Positions 29,999-39,208 of a DNA stretch of 64,000 nt are shown here, one piece after another; position 1 is the first letter of the stretch, and every line of letters begins with the position of its first letter. The position numbers and the translations under genes are program-made. A model generated the notes under the pieces. That model was not told where the DNA came from. It saw only the letters and a list, made by a program, of their open reading frames with translations, and made no database searches. Source of the DNA: Pseudomonadota bacterium (GTDB lineage: Bacteria > Pseudomonadota > Alphaproteobacteria > Micropepsales > Micropepsaceae); assembly GCA_018241025.1 (NCBI GenBank), contig JAFEEQ010000012.1, forward strand, positions 62,001 through 126,000, read 5' to 3'.

Positions 29999-31094
29999 GC
30001 GCAACGACGAGATAGAGTCATTTCTTGCAGCTTCGGGTTGGGGCGGAGCCATCCGGGCACCCTTGCCCGGCGATGCATCGACGCGGCGCTACGAGCGCCT
30101 TTCGCTCAATGGCCGCATCGCAATGCTGATGGACCAGCCGCAGGGTGCCGAGACGCCGGCGGCTTCCGCCTCTGCGACACCCGAGGAAAGACAAAAGCTG
30201 GGTTATAATGCCGTCGCACGCCTGGCCGGTGCCGATTGCGGCCGGTTCGTCGCGGCTGCGAACCATCTGCAAAAGCTTGGCCTGAGCGCACCGAAGATCT
30301 TTGCCGCCGACCTGCGAAAGGGGTTCGTGATCATCGAGGACCTTGGTGACGGACTCTTCGCCAACGTTGTTTCCCCGGAGAACGAACGCGACCTCTACCG
30401 CGGTGCCGCCGAAGTGCTGGCGATCCTGCATGCCAATCGCGCGCCCGCGCTGTTGCCTCCGGACAAAGAACTTAACGCCTATGACGAAACGGCTCTCCTC
30501 GCCGAGGTGGACCTGTTCACCGAATGGTTCATGCCTGTCGCGCTTGGACATGCCGCAAGCGCAGAGGATGTGGGCGAGCATCGCGAATTGTGGCGCAAGG
30601 CACTGTCTTCGCTGACGCCGGACCCGGTGTTCGTCCATCGCGACTATCACGCACAGAACCTGCTTTGGCTCCCGGAGCGCGAAGGTGCAGCGCGTGTGGG
30701 CCTGATCGATTTTCAAGACGCCGTTGCCGGTTCGAAAGCCTATGATCTCGTCTCGTTGATCGAGGATGCGCGCCGCGACGTCGACAGATCCATTGCCGAC
30801 GCCACAACTGCGCACTATCTCGCCTGCATGCGTGCCCAGGGAACGCCGCTGGACGAGATAGAATTCGCGCGGAACATGGCGGTCATGGCCGCGCAGCGCA
30901 ACGCGAAGATCGTCGGCATCTTCGCCCGGCTGCACAAACGTGATGGCAAGGCGCGCTATCTGGCACTTCTGCCCCGGGTCTGGGGACATCTTAACCGCGA
31001 TCTCGAACATCCCGCACTCGCCGATCTGCGCACATGGTACGATCGCGTCATTCCCCGCGAACGGCGGGGCGCACCGGGTGGAGAAGCGGCGTGA
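29988..31094 (+). CDS. Aminoglycoside-phosphotransferase-fold sugar kinase, AmgK-like
   Basis: Kinase-like protein of 368 residues. The ATP-binding N lobe includes PLPGDASTRRYERL, and the C lobe has the catalytic loop VHRDYHAQNLLW (D about residue 220) and the metal-binding LIDFQDAVAGSKAYDLVSL. This length and placement directly before a MurU-like nucleotidyltransferase match AmgK, which phosphorylates the anomeric position of N-acetylmuramate or N-acetylglucosamine in peptidoglycan recycling; specificity is inferred from context. Start GTG 29988 overlaps tsaE, and the stop overlaps the next start by 4 bases. Confidence 0.85.
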   Translation: MAAERNDEIESFLAASGWGGAIRAPLPGDASTRRYERLSLNGRIAMLMDQPQGAETPAASASATPEERQKLGYNAVARLAGADCGRFVAAANHLQKLGLSAPKIFAADLRKGFVIIEDLGDGLFANVVSPENERDLYRGAAEVLAILHANRAPALLPPDKELNAYDETALLAEVDLFTEWFMPVALGHAASAEDVGEHRELWRKALSSLTPDPVFVHRDYHAQNLLWLPEREGAARVGLIDFQDAVAGSKAYDLVSLIEDARRDVDRSIADATTAHYLACMRAQGTPLDEIEFARNMAVMAAQRNAKIVGIFARLHKRDGKARYLALLPRVWGHLNRDLEHPALADLRTWYDRVIPRERRGAPGGEAA

Positions 31095-31816
31095 ACGGAC
31101 CCAAGCGCGCAATGGTGATGGCGGCCGGGCTAGGCACGCGCATGCGCCCGCTCACCAACGACCGGCCGAAGCCGCTCGTAACCGTCGCCGGGCGCACGCT
31201 GATCGACCACGCACTCGACCGTTTGGTCGCGGCCGGCGTCACCACAGCGGTGGTCAATGTCCACTACAAAGCTGAAATGCTGAAGGCGCATCTCGCCAAG
31301 CGGCATGATCTTGAGATCGTGATCTCGGAAGAAAGCGATGCCCTGCTGGGAACCGGCGGCGGCGTCGTGCGCGCCCTGCCCTTTTTCAAGGGCGAGCCGT
31401 TCTTCATCATCAACTCGGACACCGTGTGGGTCGAGAATGTCGGTTCGGCACTCGGCCGCATGATCGCGCGCTGGGACCCCGAGCAAATGGACGCCCTGCT
31501 GCTGCTGGCATCGATGGTCACGGCCCTGGGCTTCGAGGGGCCAGGAGACTTCAATATGGACTCTCTGGGCCACTTGTCCCGCGTCGGAGAACGAAAGCTG
31601 TCGCCCTTCGCCTATCCCGGTGTGCAGATTGTGCATCCGCGGCTGTTCGACGGTGCACCGAGCGGCGGCTTCTCGACCAATCGCATGTGGGACATCGCCA
31701 TCGAGAAAGGCCGCCTGTATGGCGTGCGCCTCGATGGCGTCTGGATTCATGTCGGCACGCCGGAAGCCGTCCGCGACGCGGAACGCTATCTGGCGGAACT
31801 TCGGCTGGTCGTCTGA
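31091..31816 (+). CDS. Nucleotidyltransferase, MurU-like
   Basis: Predicted sugar-1-phosphate nucleotidyltransferase of 241 residues. The nucleotide-binding signature AAGLGTRMRPLTNDRPKPLV is at residues 11-30; INSDTVW (about 115-121) supplies the metal-binding aspartate. GTG 31091 is chosen because it overlaps the kinase stop (GTGA) and puts the signature at the N terminus as in relatives; the frame runs further upstream without the fold. Coupled with the AmgK-like kinase it would make UDP-N-acetylmuramate from recycled wall sugar, bypassing fosfomycin-sensitive synthesis. Mannose-1-phosphate guanylyltransferase activity is the main alternative. Confidence 0.85.
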   Translation: MNGPKRAMVMAAGLGTRMRPLTNDRPKPLVTVAGRTLIDHALDRLVAAGVTTAVVNVHYKAEMLKAHLAKRHDLEIVISEESDALLGTGGGVVRALPFFKGEPFFIINSDTVWVENVGSALGRMIARWDPEQMDALLLLASMVTALGFEGPGDFNMDSLGHLSRVGERKLSPFAYPGVQIVHPRLFDGAPSGGFSTNRMWDIAIEKGRLYGVRLDGVWIHVGTPEAVRDAERYLAELRLVV

Positions 31817-31818
31817 GC

Positions 31819-34725
31819 GTGGCGGGCCGCGTTTACACGATCCCTCCAAGCGCGCCCTTCGCCGACAGTCTTGCCCGCGGGCTGATCCGGCAGCACGGCG
31901 AGAACCCGCTCGCCCTTGCGGACATCACGATCTATCTGCCGACGCGGCGCGCGCAGCGCACATTCGGCGATGCCTTCGCTCGGGCGTTGGGCGGCGCCGC
32001 GCTGCTGCCGCGGTTCAAGGCCCTGGGTGACGCCGACGAAGACGAACTAATGTTCGACGACGATGCGCTCGATATCCCGCCGGCGATTTCCCCCATGCGG
32101 CGCACTCTTCTGCTCGCCTCGCTGGTACGGCGTTGGGCACAGACGGGCGGCGAAGCACCGATGCCTTTCGCGCAAGCGGTCGCGCTCGCCGAAAGTCTCG
32201 GTCAGGTGATGGACGAAGTAGCAACGCATGGCGCCGACCTATCGCTGCTTGAATCCTTCGTACCGACGGCGCTTGCCGCGCATTGGGAACAGGTTCGGAA
32301 ATTCCTCGTTCTCATCGAAGAGCAGTGGCCGGCACTTCTCGCTGCCGAGGGCTGCATTGGACACAGTGACAGGCGCGACAGGATTTTGCGGGGACTGGCG
32401 GATCGCCTGCGCCGGACACCGCCTGCGGGGCCAGTCATTGCCGCAGGTTCGACCGGCAGCATCCCCGCGACCGCGGAATTGATGCGGGCGATCCTTGACC
32501 TTCCACTGGGTTCGATCGTCCTTCCCGGTCTCGATCTCAGCCTGGACGAAGCGAGTTGGACGTCACTCGATCCCGGGCACCCGCAATACGGCATGCGGCA
32601 ACTCCTTCTGCGCCTCGATGTCCGACGCGAAGGCGTGGCGGTCTGGGAAGAGGTCGGAGATGTGCCGCGCGAGACGCTGATCCGCGAGGTTCTTCGTCCG
32701 GCGCCGACGACAGACGCCTGGCGGGCAATCGCCGAAAGCGATCAGACACATGCGCTGCGCAGCAGCCTGTCCGGGCTCTCACTTGCGGAGGCACCAGACC
32801 CGGCCGCCGAAGCACTGGTGATCGCGCTGGCGCTCAGAGAGGCCATCGAAGAACCCGGAAAAACGGCCGCCCTCGTGACGCCTGACCGCGCACTGGCGCG
32901 ACGCGTCGTGTCCGAGCTGACGCGATGGGACATCGAAGTCGACGACTCAGCCGGACAGCCTCTGGCGCATACACCGGCCGGAACATTTCTGTGCCTTCTT
33001 GCTGAGGCGGCGGAAGCCGCATTCGCGCCGATTCCGCTCCTTGCACTCCTGAAACACCCGCTCTGCCGCCCCGGAGAGTCGCGCACGGCGTTTTTGGCGC
33101 AGGTGCGCAACCTCGATCTCGTGTTGCGCGGGCCACGCCCCGATGACGGGGTAGCCGGCATCTTACGAACAATCGGACAAAGCAAAGAGGCTCCTGCGGA
33201 TTTGCCGAAATGGTTTGCCGCACTGACCAAAATTCTCGAACCGCTGGAAACCGTCTTTCGTTTGAAGGACGCCGATCTCGGCCAGTTGATGGACGCACAT
33301 CTCGCGGCTGCCGAGGCACTGGCCAACCCCGCACTGTGGTCCGGCGAAGCGGGTGATGCGGCAGCAAGCTTCGTCAAAGACTTGCGCGACGCCGTCATAC
33401 AGGTCCCGCCGGTCGAAACTGGCGCCTATGCTGCCATATTCCGCAAGCTGGCGTTGCTGCGACCGGTTCGGCGTCGGCGCGGCGGACACCCGCGCGTGCA
33501 TATCCTTGGCGCGCTCGAAGCGCGTCTCCAGCGTTTCGACGTGACCGTGCTTGGTGGACTTAACGAAGGAACCTGGCCTCGCAGCGCCGGCGCCGATCCC
33601 TGGTTTTCCCGGCCGATGCGCAGTCTTTTAAATCTCGAACTGCCGGAACGCGCGATCGGGCAATCGGCACATGACTTTGCCATGCTTTCAGCGAGCCCGC
33701 GTGTCATCCTGACGCGCTCGCAGAAGGTCGAAGGCGCGCCAGCCATCGCCTCACGCTGGCTCCAAAGACTCACCCAATTTACCCAAGGCCTCCGGATCGA
33801 AGACGCGCTCGTGCCCGGAACCGACTACGTCGCATTGGCAGCGGCGCTGAACGATGCAGGACCGCCCCAACCGGAAGGACGACCCGCGCCGAGGCCGCCA
33901 GTTTCGGCACGCCCGACCAAAGCATCCGTCACGGAGATCGAACGCTGGGTGCGCGATCCCTATTCGATTTATGCTCGGCGAATCTTGGGGCTCGAGGTCC
34001 TCGACCCACTCGACGCGCCGATCGGTCCTCTCGAACGCGGCAATGCCTTCCACAAAGCATTGGAGCGTTTCGTCAACGAGTTGCCCGGCGAACTTCCGGA
34101 TGATGCCGCGCACAGGCTGATGGTCATTGCAGACGAGGTTTTCGCGGCAGATGGAACGCCCCGGGAGGCACTGGCTGTCTGGCGACCACGCTTCATGCAG
34201 GCCGCTGCCTGGTTTGCGGAGCTGGAGCGCCAGCGGCGGCCAGCCATCGCTTCGTCTCACACTGAGGTCTTCGGCAAATTCGATATCGCAGACGGATTCA
34301 CACTCTACGGCTTCGCCGACCGGATCGATGTCCTGAAAAACGGCAGCGCCACCATCATCGACTACAAGACCGGATCGCCGCCCGGTGACCGCGAAATCGA
34401 AGTCTTCCTCGCGCCGCAGCTGCCTCTCGAAGGCGCCATCCTGGCTGCTGGCGGCTTTGAAGGCCTTGGCCGCCGTCATACGGGCGAATTGCTCTACATT
34501 CGCATTTCCGGCGGGCGCGAGGCCGGTGCGACCAAGACCGTCGATGCAACGCTCATTGATGAGGCCGCCGCCAAGCTACGCGCTCACATTGCGCTCTTCC
34601 GCAATCCGGAGACGCCTTACCTGTCGCGCCCCCATGCAAAGTTTGCGCGTGAAGAGGGTGACTACGATCACCTTGCCCGCGTGCGCGAGTGGTCGCTCAG
34701 CGGATGGGAGGCGCCGGAGGAATGA
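31819..34725 (+). CDS. addB: Double-strand break repair protein AddB
   Basis: Subunit of the AddAB helicase-nuclease that resects broken DNA ends to Chi-like sites for recombination. The 968-residue protein starts at GTG 31819, 2 bases after the nucleotidyltransferase stop. The N-terminal region corresponds to the inactive helicase-like part (LPTRRAQRTFGDAF near residue 35). The C-terminal PD-(D/E)xK nuclease domain is visible as GFADRIDVLKNGSATIIDYKTGSPP (about residues 832-856), with the D and the D-Y-K catalytic residues. This is the alphaproteobacterial form of AddB. Its stop overlaps addA by 4 bases. Confidence 0.95.
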   Translation: MAGRVYTIPPSAPFADSLARGLIRQHGENPLALADITIYLPTRRAQRTFGDAFARALGGAALLPRFKALGDADEDELMFDDDALDIPPAISPMRRTLLLASLVRRWAQTGGEAPMPFAQAVALAESLGQVMDEVATHGADLSLLESFVPTALAAHWEQVRKFLVLIEEQWPALLAAEGCIGHSDRRDRILRGLADRLRRTPPAGPVIAAGSTGSIPATAELMRAILDLPLGSIVLPGLDLSLDEASWTSLDPGHPQYGMRQLLLRLDVRREGVAVWEEVGDVPRETLIREVLRPAPTTDAWRAIAESDQTHALRSSLSGLSLAEAPDPAAEALVIALALREAIEEPGKTAALVTPDRALARRVVSELTRWDIEVDDSAGQPLAHTPAGTFLCLLAEAAEAAFAPIPLLALLKHPLCRPGESRTAFLAQVRNLDLVLRGPRPDDGVAGILRTIGQSKEAPADLPKWFAALTKILEPLETVFRLKDADLGQLMDAHLAAAEALANPALWSGEAGDAAASFVKDLRDAVIQVPPVETGAYAAIFRKLALLRPVRRRRGGHPRVHILGALEARLQRFDVTVLGGLNEGTWPRSAGADPWFSRPMRSLLNLELPERAIGQSAHDFAMLSASPRVILTRSQKVEGAPAIASRWLQRLTQFTQGLRIEDALVPGTDYVALAAALNDAGPPQPEGRPAPRPPVSARPTKASVTEIERWVRDPYSIYARRILGLEVLDPLDAPIGPLERGNAFHKALERFVNELPGELPDDAAHRLMVIADEVFAADGTPREALAVWRPRFMQAAAWFAELERQRRPAIASSHTEVFGKFDIADGFTLYGFADRIDVLKNGSATIIDYKTGSPPGDREIEVFLAPQLPLEGAILAAGGFEGLGRRHTGELLYIRISGGREAGATKTVDATLIDEAAAKLRAHIALFRNPETPYLSRPHAKFAREEGDYDHLARVREWSLSGWEAPEE

Positions 34726-37700
34726 GCGATCCCTCCATCATCGCCGCCGATCCGGCCAAATCGGCCTGGGTCGCAGCAAATGCGGGTTCCGGCAAGACCT
34801 ATACGCTCGCCAATCGCGTGACGCGGCTGCTCCTGACAGATACCGATCCCGAAAAAATACTCTGCCTGACCTATACCAAGGCGGCCGCGGCCGAAATGCA
34901 GGCACGTCTGTTCAAACAGCTCGGCGAGTGGTCGATGCTGCCGAACGCCGAGCTGACGACAAAAGTCCGGGAGATCGGTGCCGACCTCGGCGGCCCGGAC
35001 GACATGAAGAAGGCCCGCCGCCTCTTCGCCAAAGCGCTCGAAACGCCCGGCGGCATCAAGATCCTGACCATTCATGCCTTCTGCCAGAATCTCCTGTCAC
35101 GCTTTCCGCTTGAGGCCGGCGTCCCGACCGGTTTCACGGTGCTCGACGACCAAAGCGCACGCGAGCTGATTGCCGAGGCGCGCCGGGAGGTCCTCGAGAA
35201 TGCGGCGTCCGGCGATGCCGTTCGCGCGGCCGCGGTGAGCTTCCTCGTGACACAGACGAGCGAACTGACCCTTACGGGCATCATCGAGGCCGCGCTCGGC
35301 CCGGACCGGCGCAAGCTCGACCGTGTGATTGAACGGGCCGCAGGCAAGGACCTCTTTGCCACGGTGCGAGCAGCGCATGGTGCGAAGGACGGACGTGATG
35401 CCCATACCATCGCTCGCGATTTTGCTGAAGAGCTGTCGGCAGACAGCACTCTCGATGCCATTCAACACTGGCTGACCGGTGGCTCGGACACCAACGTCGC
35501 CAGCGCCGGGTCTCTTCGCAAGGCGCTGACGATGACGTCCGGTGCCGAGAAATACGACGCCCTTCGAGCCATATTCCTCACCGCAGCGGGCGAGCCGCGC
35601 AAACGGTTTGCAGTGAAGAAAATCGCGGCAGCAAGACCCGATCTCCTCGAAGCCGTCGAAACCATTCAGGCGCGACTTGTCGATGTCGAAGAAGCACGAC
35701 GCGCCGCCCTTGTCGCGAGCCTCGCGGAAGCTGCGCTGACAGTCGCAAACGCGGTGCGCGATACCTACTCCAGAGCAAAATCCGCAAGGGGCGTGCTCGA
35801 CTATGACGATCTGATTCTGAAATCCGTAGCTCTGCTCGAGCGCTCCGATGCGGCGGCCTGGGTCTTGTTTAAGCTTGACAAAGGCATCGACCACATCCTG
35901 ATCGATGAGGCGCAAGACACCAGCCCGGAACAGTGGCGTATCGTTTCCGCGCTGGCTTCGGAGTTTTTCGCCGGCTCCGGCACCGATCGGGAAATCCACC
36001 GAACGATCTTCGCGGTGGGCGACGAAAAGCAATCCATCTTCAGCTTCCAGGGCGCGGACCCAGCGCAATTCGACGTCAACCGGCGCCGCTTCCACGATGC
36101 AGCTGCCGCCGCTGAGCGAGCTTTCGTCGACCAGCCCCTGACCCAGTCGCGGCGCTCGGTTCCTGAGGTGCTCAAGGTCGTGGATGAAGTTTTCCGTCCG
36201 GAAGACACGCGTACCGGACTGACGTCCGGCGGGGGACCGGTCGTTCACGATGCTTATCGCAAAGGGGACCGCGGTCGCGTCGAACTCTGGCCAACGATCA
36301 AGCCCGACGAAGAAGCCGACCCCGATCCCTACCTGCTGCCTCCACTCGATGCACCCCGCGAAAACAATCCGGTAGCTCGGCTCGCGCGCAAGATCGCCCT
36401 CGCGATACAGGGGTGGATTGGAAATATCAGCCTGCCAGGTAAGGACCGCCCTGTCAGCGCCGGTGACATCATGATCTTGCTGCGCCAGCGTGAACCGTTC
36501 GCCAGCGCGGTCATCCGCGAACTCAAGCAGCGCGGCATCCCGGTTGCCGGCGCTGACCGCCTCGTTTTGACCGAGCAAATGGCGGTCATGGACCTGATTG
36601 CATTGGGTCGCTTTGTGCTCCAGCCCAATGACGATCACATGCTGGCTGTGGTTCTGCGCTCGCCCTTCGGCGGGGTCAGCGAGGACAGCCTGTTCGAGTT
36701 GGCACATGGGCGGAAGACCGGACTTTGGCAGGCGCTCTCCACGCGCCGTCACGAAAGGCCCTCCTGGCGCGAGGCCTGGGCGTTTCTCGACCGGATGCGG
36801 ACGCGGGCGGATTTCTCGCCGCCCTATGAATTTTTCGCCGATGCATTGATCGCGCAAGGGATGCGCCATCGCCTGCTTAGGAGGCTTGGCCCCGAGGCTG
36901 CAGATTCGATCGACGAATTTCTGTCGCTTTGCTTCACCTTCGAAAGCGGCAACACGCCATCGCTAGAGGGCTTTCTTCACTGGATCGAACAGGGCGGTGC
37001 CGAGGTCAAGCGCGACATGGAACGTGGCCGCGACGAGGTTCGTGTGATGACCGTTCATGGCGCGAAGGGGCTGGAAGCCGATATCGTGATCCTGCCGGAT
37101 ACCGCACGCACGCCGAGAGCACGCGGCAGCCAGGGTGGCTTTCTCTACACCGAGGACAGCATGCTGTTTCCGGTCTCGAACGATCTGGCGCCGCGCGCGG
37201 TGCTGGAAGCCAAGGAGACCGCCAATGCGCGCATGCTCGAGGAATATCGTCGCCTGTTCTATGTCGCACTGACGCGGGCACGCGACCGCCTGATCGTTTG
37301 CGGGTTCGAGGGCAAGCGCAAGGCTTCCGGGGTGTCATGGTACGACATGGCCGAGCGCGCAGTGCGCGAAATCGGCGGTGAAGTCATACGCGATGGCGAG
37401 ACGATTCATGTCGTGGGTGACGCCGAAGATCTGCCCGCAACGAGGCTTGAGGCAACCGCCGACGCCATCACGCCAAACCCGCCCTGGCTGGAAACTCCGG
37501 CGCCACGCGATGCGCCGGCGCCGCGCCTGATACGGCCCTTCGATGCCGCCGGCCTCGAGGAACCCGTCACGCTGTCCCCATTTTCGGACAATGCACGCTT
37601 CCAGCGCGGCCTGCTCGTGCATGCCTTGCTTTCCAATCTGCCTGAAGCGCGAAGGGACTCGCGCAGAGAGATCGGACTGCAGTTCCTTCGCTTGCGCGGC

Positions 37701-38132
37701 ATTGGTGATGACGAAGCCGCAATGCTGATTGGTGAAACCCTGAGTGTTCTGGACGATCCGCGCTTTGCCGCGGCGTTCGCCGACGGCAGCCGCGCCGAAG
37801 TCGCCATCGTCGCCGATCTGCCAGAGCTGGGCGCCGGCGCGCGGGTCAATGGCCGGGTCGACAGACTGGCGCTTGGCGACGACCGGGTGCTCATCATCGA
37901 CTACAAGACCAACCGGCCGCCGCCGGCCCGGGAGGAGGACATCGCGGATCTCTACCGAACCCAGATGGCGCTCTATCGTGCTGCGGCGCAGAAGATCTTC
38001 CCGGGCAGGCAAATCGTCTGTGGATTGGTCTGGACCGATGGTCCCACACTCATGGAACTGTCCAATGAGATGCTGGACAACGAACTTGTCCGCATTCGGG
38101 CACGCCTTGACCCTTCGGGGAGCGGTTCCTAA
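34722..38132 (+). CDS. addA: Double-strand break repair helicase AddA
   Basis: UvrD/Rep-type 3'-5' helicase and nuclease subunit of AddAB. The 1136-residue protein has Walker A ANAGSGKTYTLANR (residues 20-33), motif Ia LTYTKAAAAEM, motif II HILIDEAQDTSPEQW (about 391-405), motif III VGDEKQSIFSFQGA, motifs V and VI in VMTVHGAKGLEADIV and EYRRLFYVALTRARDRL, and a C-terminal nuclease domain with RVDRLALGDDRVLIIDYKTN (about residues 1045-1064). ATG 34722 overlaps the addB stop, so equal subunit synthesis is favoured by coupling. Confidence 0.97.
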   Translation: MSDPSIIAADPAKSAWVAANAGSGKTYTLANRVTRLLLTDTDPEKILCLTYTKAAAAEMQARLFKQLGEWSMLPNAELTTKVREIGADLGGPDDMKKARRLFAKALETPGGIKILTIHAFCQNLLSRFPLEAGVPTGFTVLDDQSARELIAEARREVLENAASGDAVRAAAVSFLVTQTSELTLTGIIEAALGPDRRKLDRVIERAAGKDLFATVRAAHGAKDGRDAHTIARDFAEELSADSTLDAIQHWLTGGSDTNVASAGSLRKALTMTSGAEKYDALRAIFLTAAGEPRKRFAVKKIAAARPDLLEAVETIQARLVDVEEARRAALVASLAEAALTVANAVRDTYSRAKSARGVLDYDDLILKSVALLERSDAAAWVLFKLDKGIDHILIDEAQDTSPEQWRIVSALASEFFAGSGTDREIHRTIFAVGDEKQSIFSFQGADPAQFDVNRRRFHDAAAAAERAFVDQPLTQSRRSVPEVLKVVDEVFRPEDTRTGLTSGGGPVVHDAYRKGDRGRVELWPTIKPDEEADPDPYLLPPLDAPRENNPVARLARKIALAIQGWIGNISLPGKDRPVSAGDIMILLRQREPFASAVIRELKQRGIPVAGADRLVLTEQMAVMDLIALGRFVLQPNDDHMLAVVLRSPFGGVSEDSLFELAHGRKTGLWQALSTRRHERPSWREAWAFLDRMRTRADFSPPYEFFADALIAQGMRHRLLRRLGPEAADSIDEFLSLCFTFESGNTPSLEGFLHWIEQGGAEVKRDMERGRDEVRVMTVHGAKGLEADIVILPDTARTPRARGSQGGFLYTEDSMLFPVSNDLAPRAVLEAKETANARMLEEYRRLFYVALTRARDRLIVCGFEGKRKASGVSWYDMAERAVREIGGEVIRDGETIHVVGDAEDLPATRLEATADAITPNPPWLETPAPRDAPAPRLIRPFDAAGLEEPVTLSPFSDNARFQRGLLVHALLSNLPEARRDSRREIGLQFLRLRGIGDDEAAMLIGETLSVLDDPRFAAAFADGSRAEVAIVADLPELGAGARVNGRVDRLALGDDRVLIIDYKTNRPPPAREEDIADLYRTQMALYRAAAQKIFPGRQIVCGLVWTDGPTLMELSNEMLDNELVRIRARLDPSGSGS

Positions 38133-38165
38133 GTATTGTGGCCAGATAACCCAAGGACGCATCTC

Positions 38166-38489
38166 ATGGCTTCTCCCATCAAGGTCTCCGACACGTCGTT
38201 TCAGGACGATGTCCTGAACTCCAAGGTTCCGGTGGTCGTCGATTTCTGGGCCGAGTGGTGTGGTCCCTGCCGCATGATCGCGCCCGCGCTCGACGAACTG
38301 GCCGGCGAAATGAGCGGCAAAGTCACGATTGCCAAGATCAACATCGACGAGAACCCGCACGTTCCGCAGAAATACGGCGTGCGCGGCATCCCCACCATGA
38401 TGATCTTCCATCAGGGCCAGGTCGCGGCGACCAAGGTCGGCGCGCTGCCGAAGTCCAAGATCAAGGAATGGATCGAATCCTCGGTCTGA
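38166..38489 (+). CDS. trxA: Thioredoxin
   Basis: Cytosolic disulfide reductant of 107 residues, full family length. The active site WC32GPC35 lies in [18 protein letters not shown], and the cis-proline is in [13 protein letters not shown] 38166 is chosen over an in-frame ATG 30 bases upstream because [13 protein letters not shown] is the conserved start. It lies 33 bases after addA in the same direction and probably ends the tsaE-addBA transcript. A hairpin at 38520-38543 follows. Confidence 0.97.
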   Translation: MASPIKVSDTSFQDDVLNSKVPVVVDFWAEWCGPCRMIAPALDELAGEMSGKVTIAKINIDENPHVPQKYGVRGIPTMMIFHQGQVAATKVGALPKSKIKEWIESSV

Positions 38490-38519
38490 GTTTCCCACGC
38501 CTCCTGTTATAGTTGTGCG

Positions 38520-38543
38520 ACGGAACGCCTGCCGACGTTCCGT
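38520..38543 (+). terminator. Hairpin after trxA
   Basis: ACGGAACG (38520-38527) pairs perfectly with CGTTCCGT (38536-38543) around an 8-base loop, 30 bases after the trxA stop. The following bases are TGCATAG, not a T-run, so it is at best a weak terminator. Confidence 0.35.
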
Positions 38544-38571
38544 TGCATAGAAAATCACAGGAGGGGATCCC

Positions 38572-38814
38572 ATGATTCGGCGTATTGCACTCGCCGCTTT
38601 GTTTGCTGTCAGCGCCGCTCCGCCCGCCCTGTCCGTCGGTGCCGGCTGGCACGGCCCCGGCTGGTACATTCTGATGAACACGCCGGTCAAACAGCACGCG
38701 CTCTATCGCGGCGCTTACAAGACCGAGCAGGAATGCCTGGCCAACAAGCCCGCCGACCATGGTGCGATCGGGTACGATTGCGTGGAACTTAACCGCGAAC
38801 CCATGGACGACTGA
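38572..38814 (+). CDS. Small secreted hypothetical protein, 80 aa
   Basis: Exported protein of unknown function. The signal peptide spans about residues 1-22 (MIRRIALAALFAVSAAPPALS). The mature part is about 58 residues with WHGPGWYIL, a YKTEQEC segment and two cysteines (about residues 54 and 70) that could form a disulfide. The pattern of a small Trp-rich export with C...C resembles many alphaproteobacterial periplasmic orphans. The start ATG 38572 is preceded by AGGAGGGGA, a very good ribosome-binding site. It is followed by a small lipoprotein gene. Confidence 0.75.
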   Translation: MIRRIALAALFAVSAAPPALSVGAGWHGPGWYILMNTPVKQHALYRGAYKTEQECLANKPADHGAIGYDCVELNREPMDD

Positions 38815-38870
38815 GCGCGCGGGCTGCGAAAATCCTGTAGAGTGACGGCGGAAGCCGTTGAGAGTTCCCG

Positions 38871-39203
38871 ATGCGGGCCGCCGCCGCCTTTGCTGCTATT
38901 CTTCTGTTGTCGGGCTGCACCTGGATGCGTGGCCAGCTTGAGCCCGCGCCCTCCGTGGAACCCACGCCCAAACCCGAAATTGTCGCGAAGCCGCACAAGG
39001 TTCCCAAACCTGTGGAAGCCCAACCTGCGGCGCAGTCTGTGGCCACACCCGCTGTCGCAACCGCGCCGGACTCTGGCGCCCGCTGCCGCGAGATGGCCGA
39101 CAATCGCGCGAGGGATGCAAGGGAGTTGGGCGCCAGCGCCGCCGATCAGCAGAAAGTCCGCGATGACGCTTATCGAAGCTGCACGGCGAAGCCCGTGAAC
39201 TGA
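38871..39203 (+). CDS. Small lipoprotein, hypothetical, 110 aa
   Basis: Predicted lipoprotein with lipobox LLSGC at residues 12-16, a proline/lysine-rich spacer (about 25-60) likely to be extended, and a C-terminal helical region with two conserved-looking cysteines: RCREMADNRARDARE and DDAYRSC. The C-terminal part resembles the C-terminal part of the lipoprotein at 54345-54662 (C-x3-A-x2-RA-x-DAR...Y...C), suggesting two members of one uncharacterised family. It ends 5 bases before the convergent folC stop. Confidence 0.75.
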   Translation: MRAAAAFAAILLLSGCTWMRGQLEPAPSVEPTPKPEIVAKPHKVPKPVEAQPAAQSVATPAVATAPDSGARCREMADNRARDARELGASAADQQKVRDDAYRSCTAKPVN

Positions 39204-39208
39204 ACGCC

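Noticed and set aside
35097..36869. 590-codon open frame antisense to addA
   Set aside because: Helicase motifs of addA are continuous on the plus strand; the antisense frame has no recognisable features.
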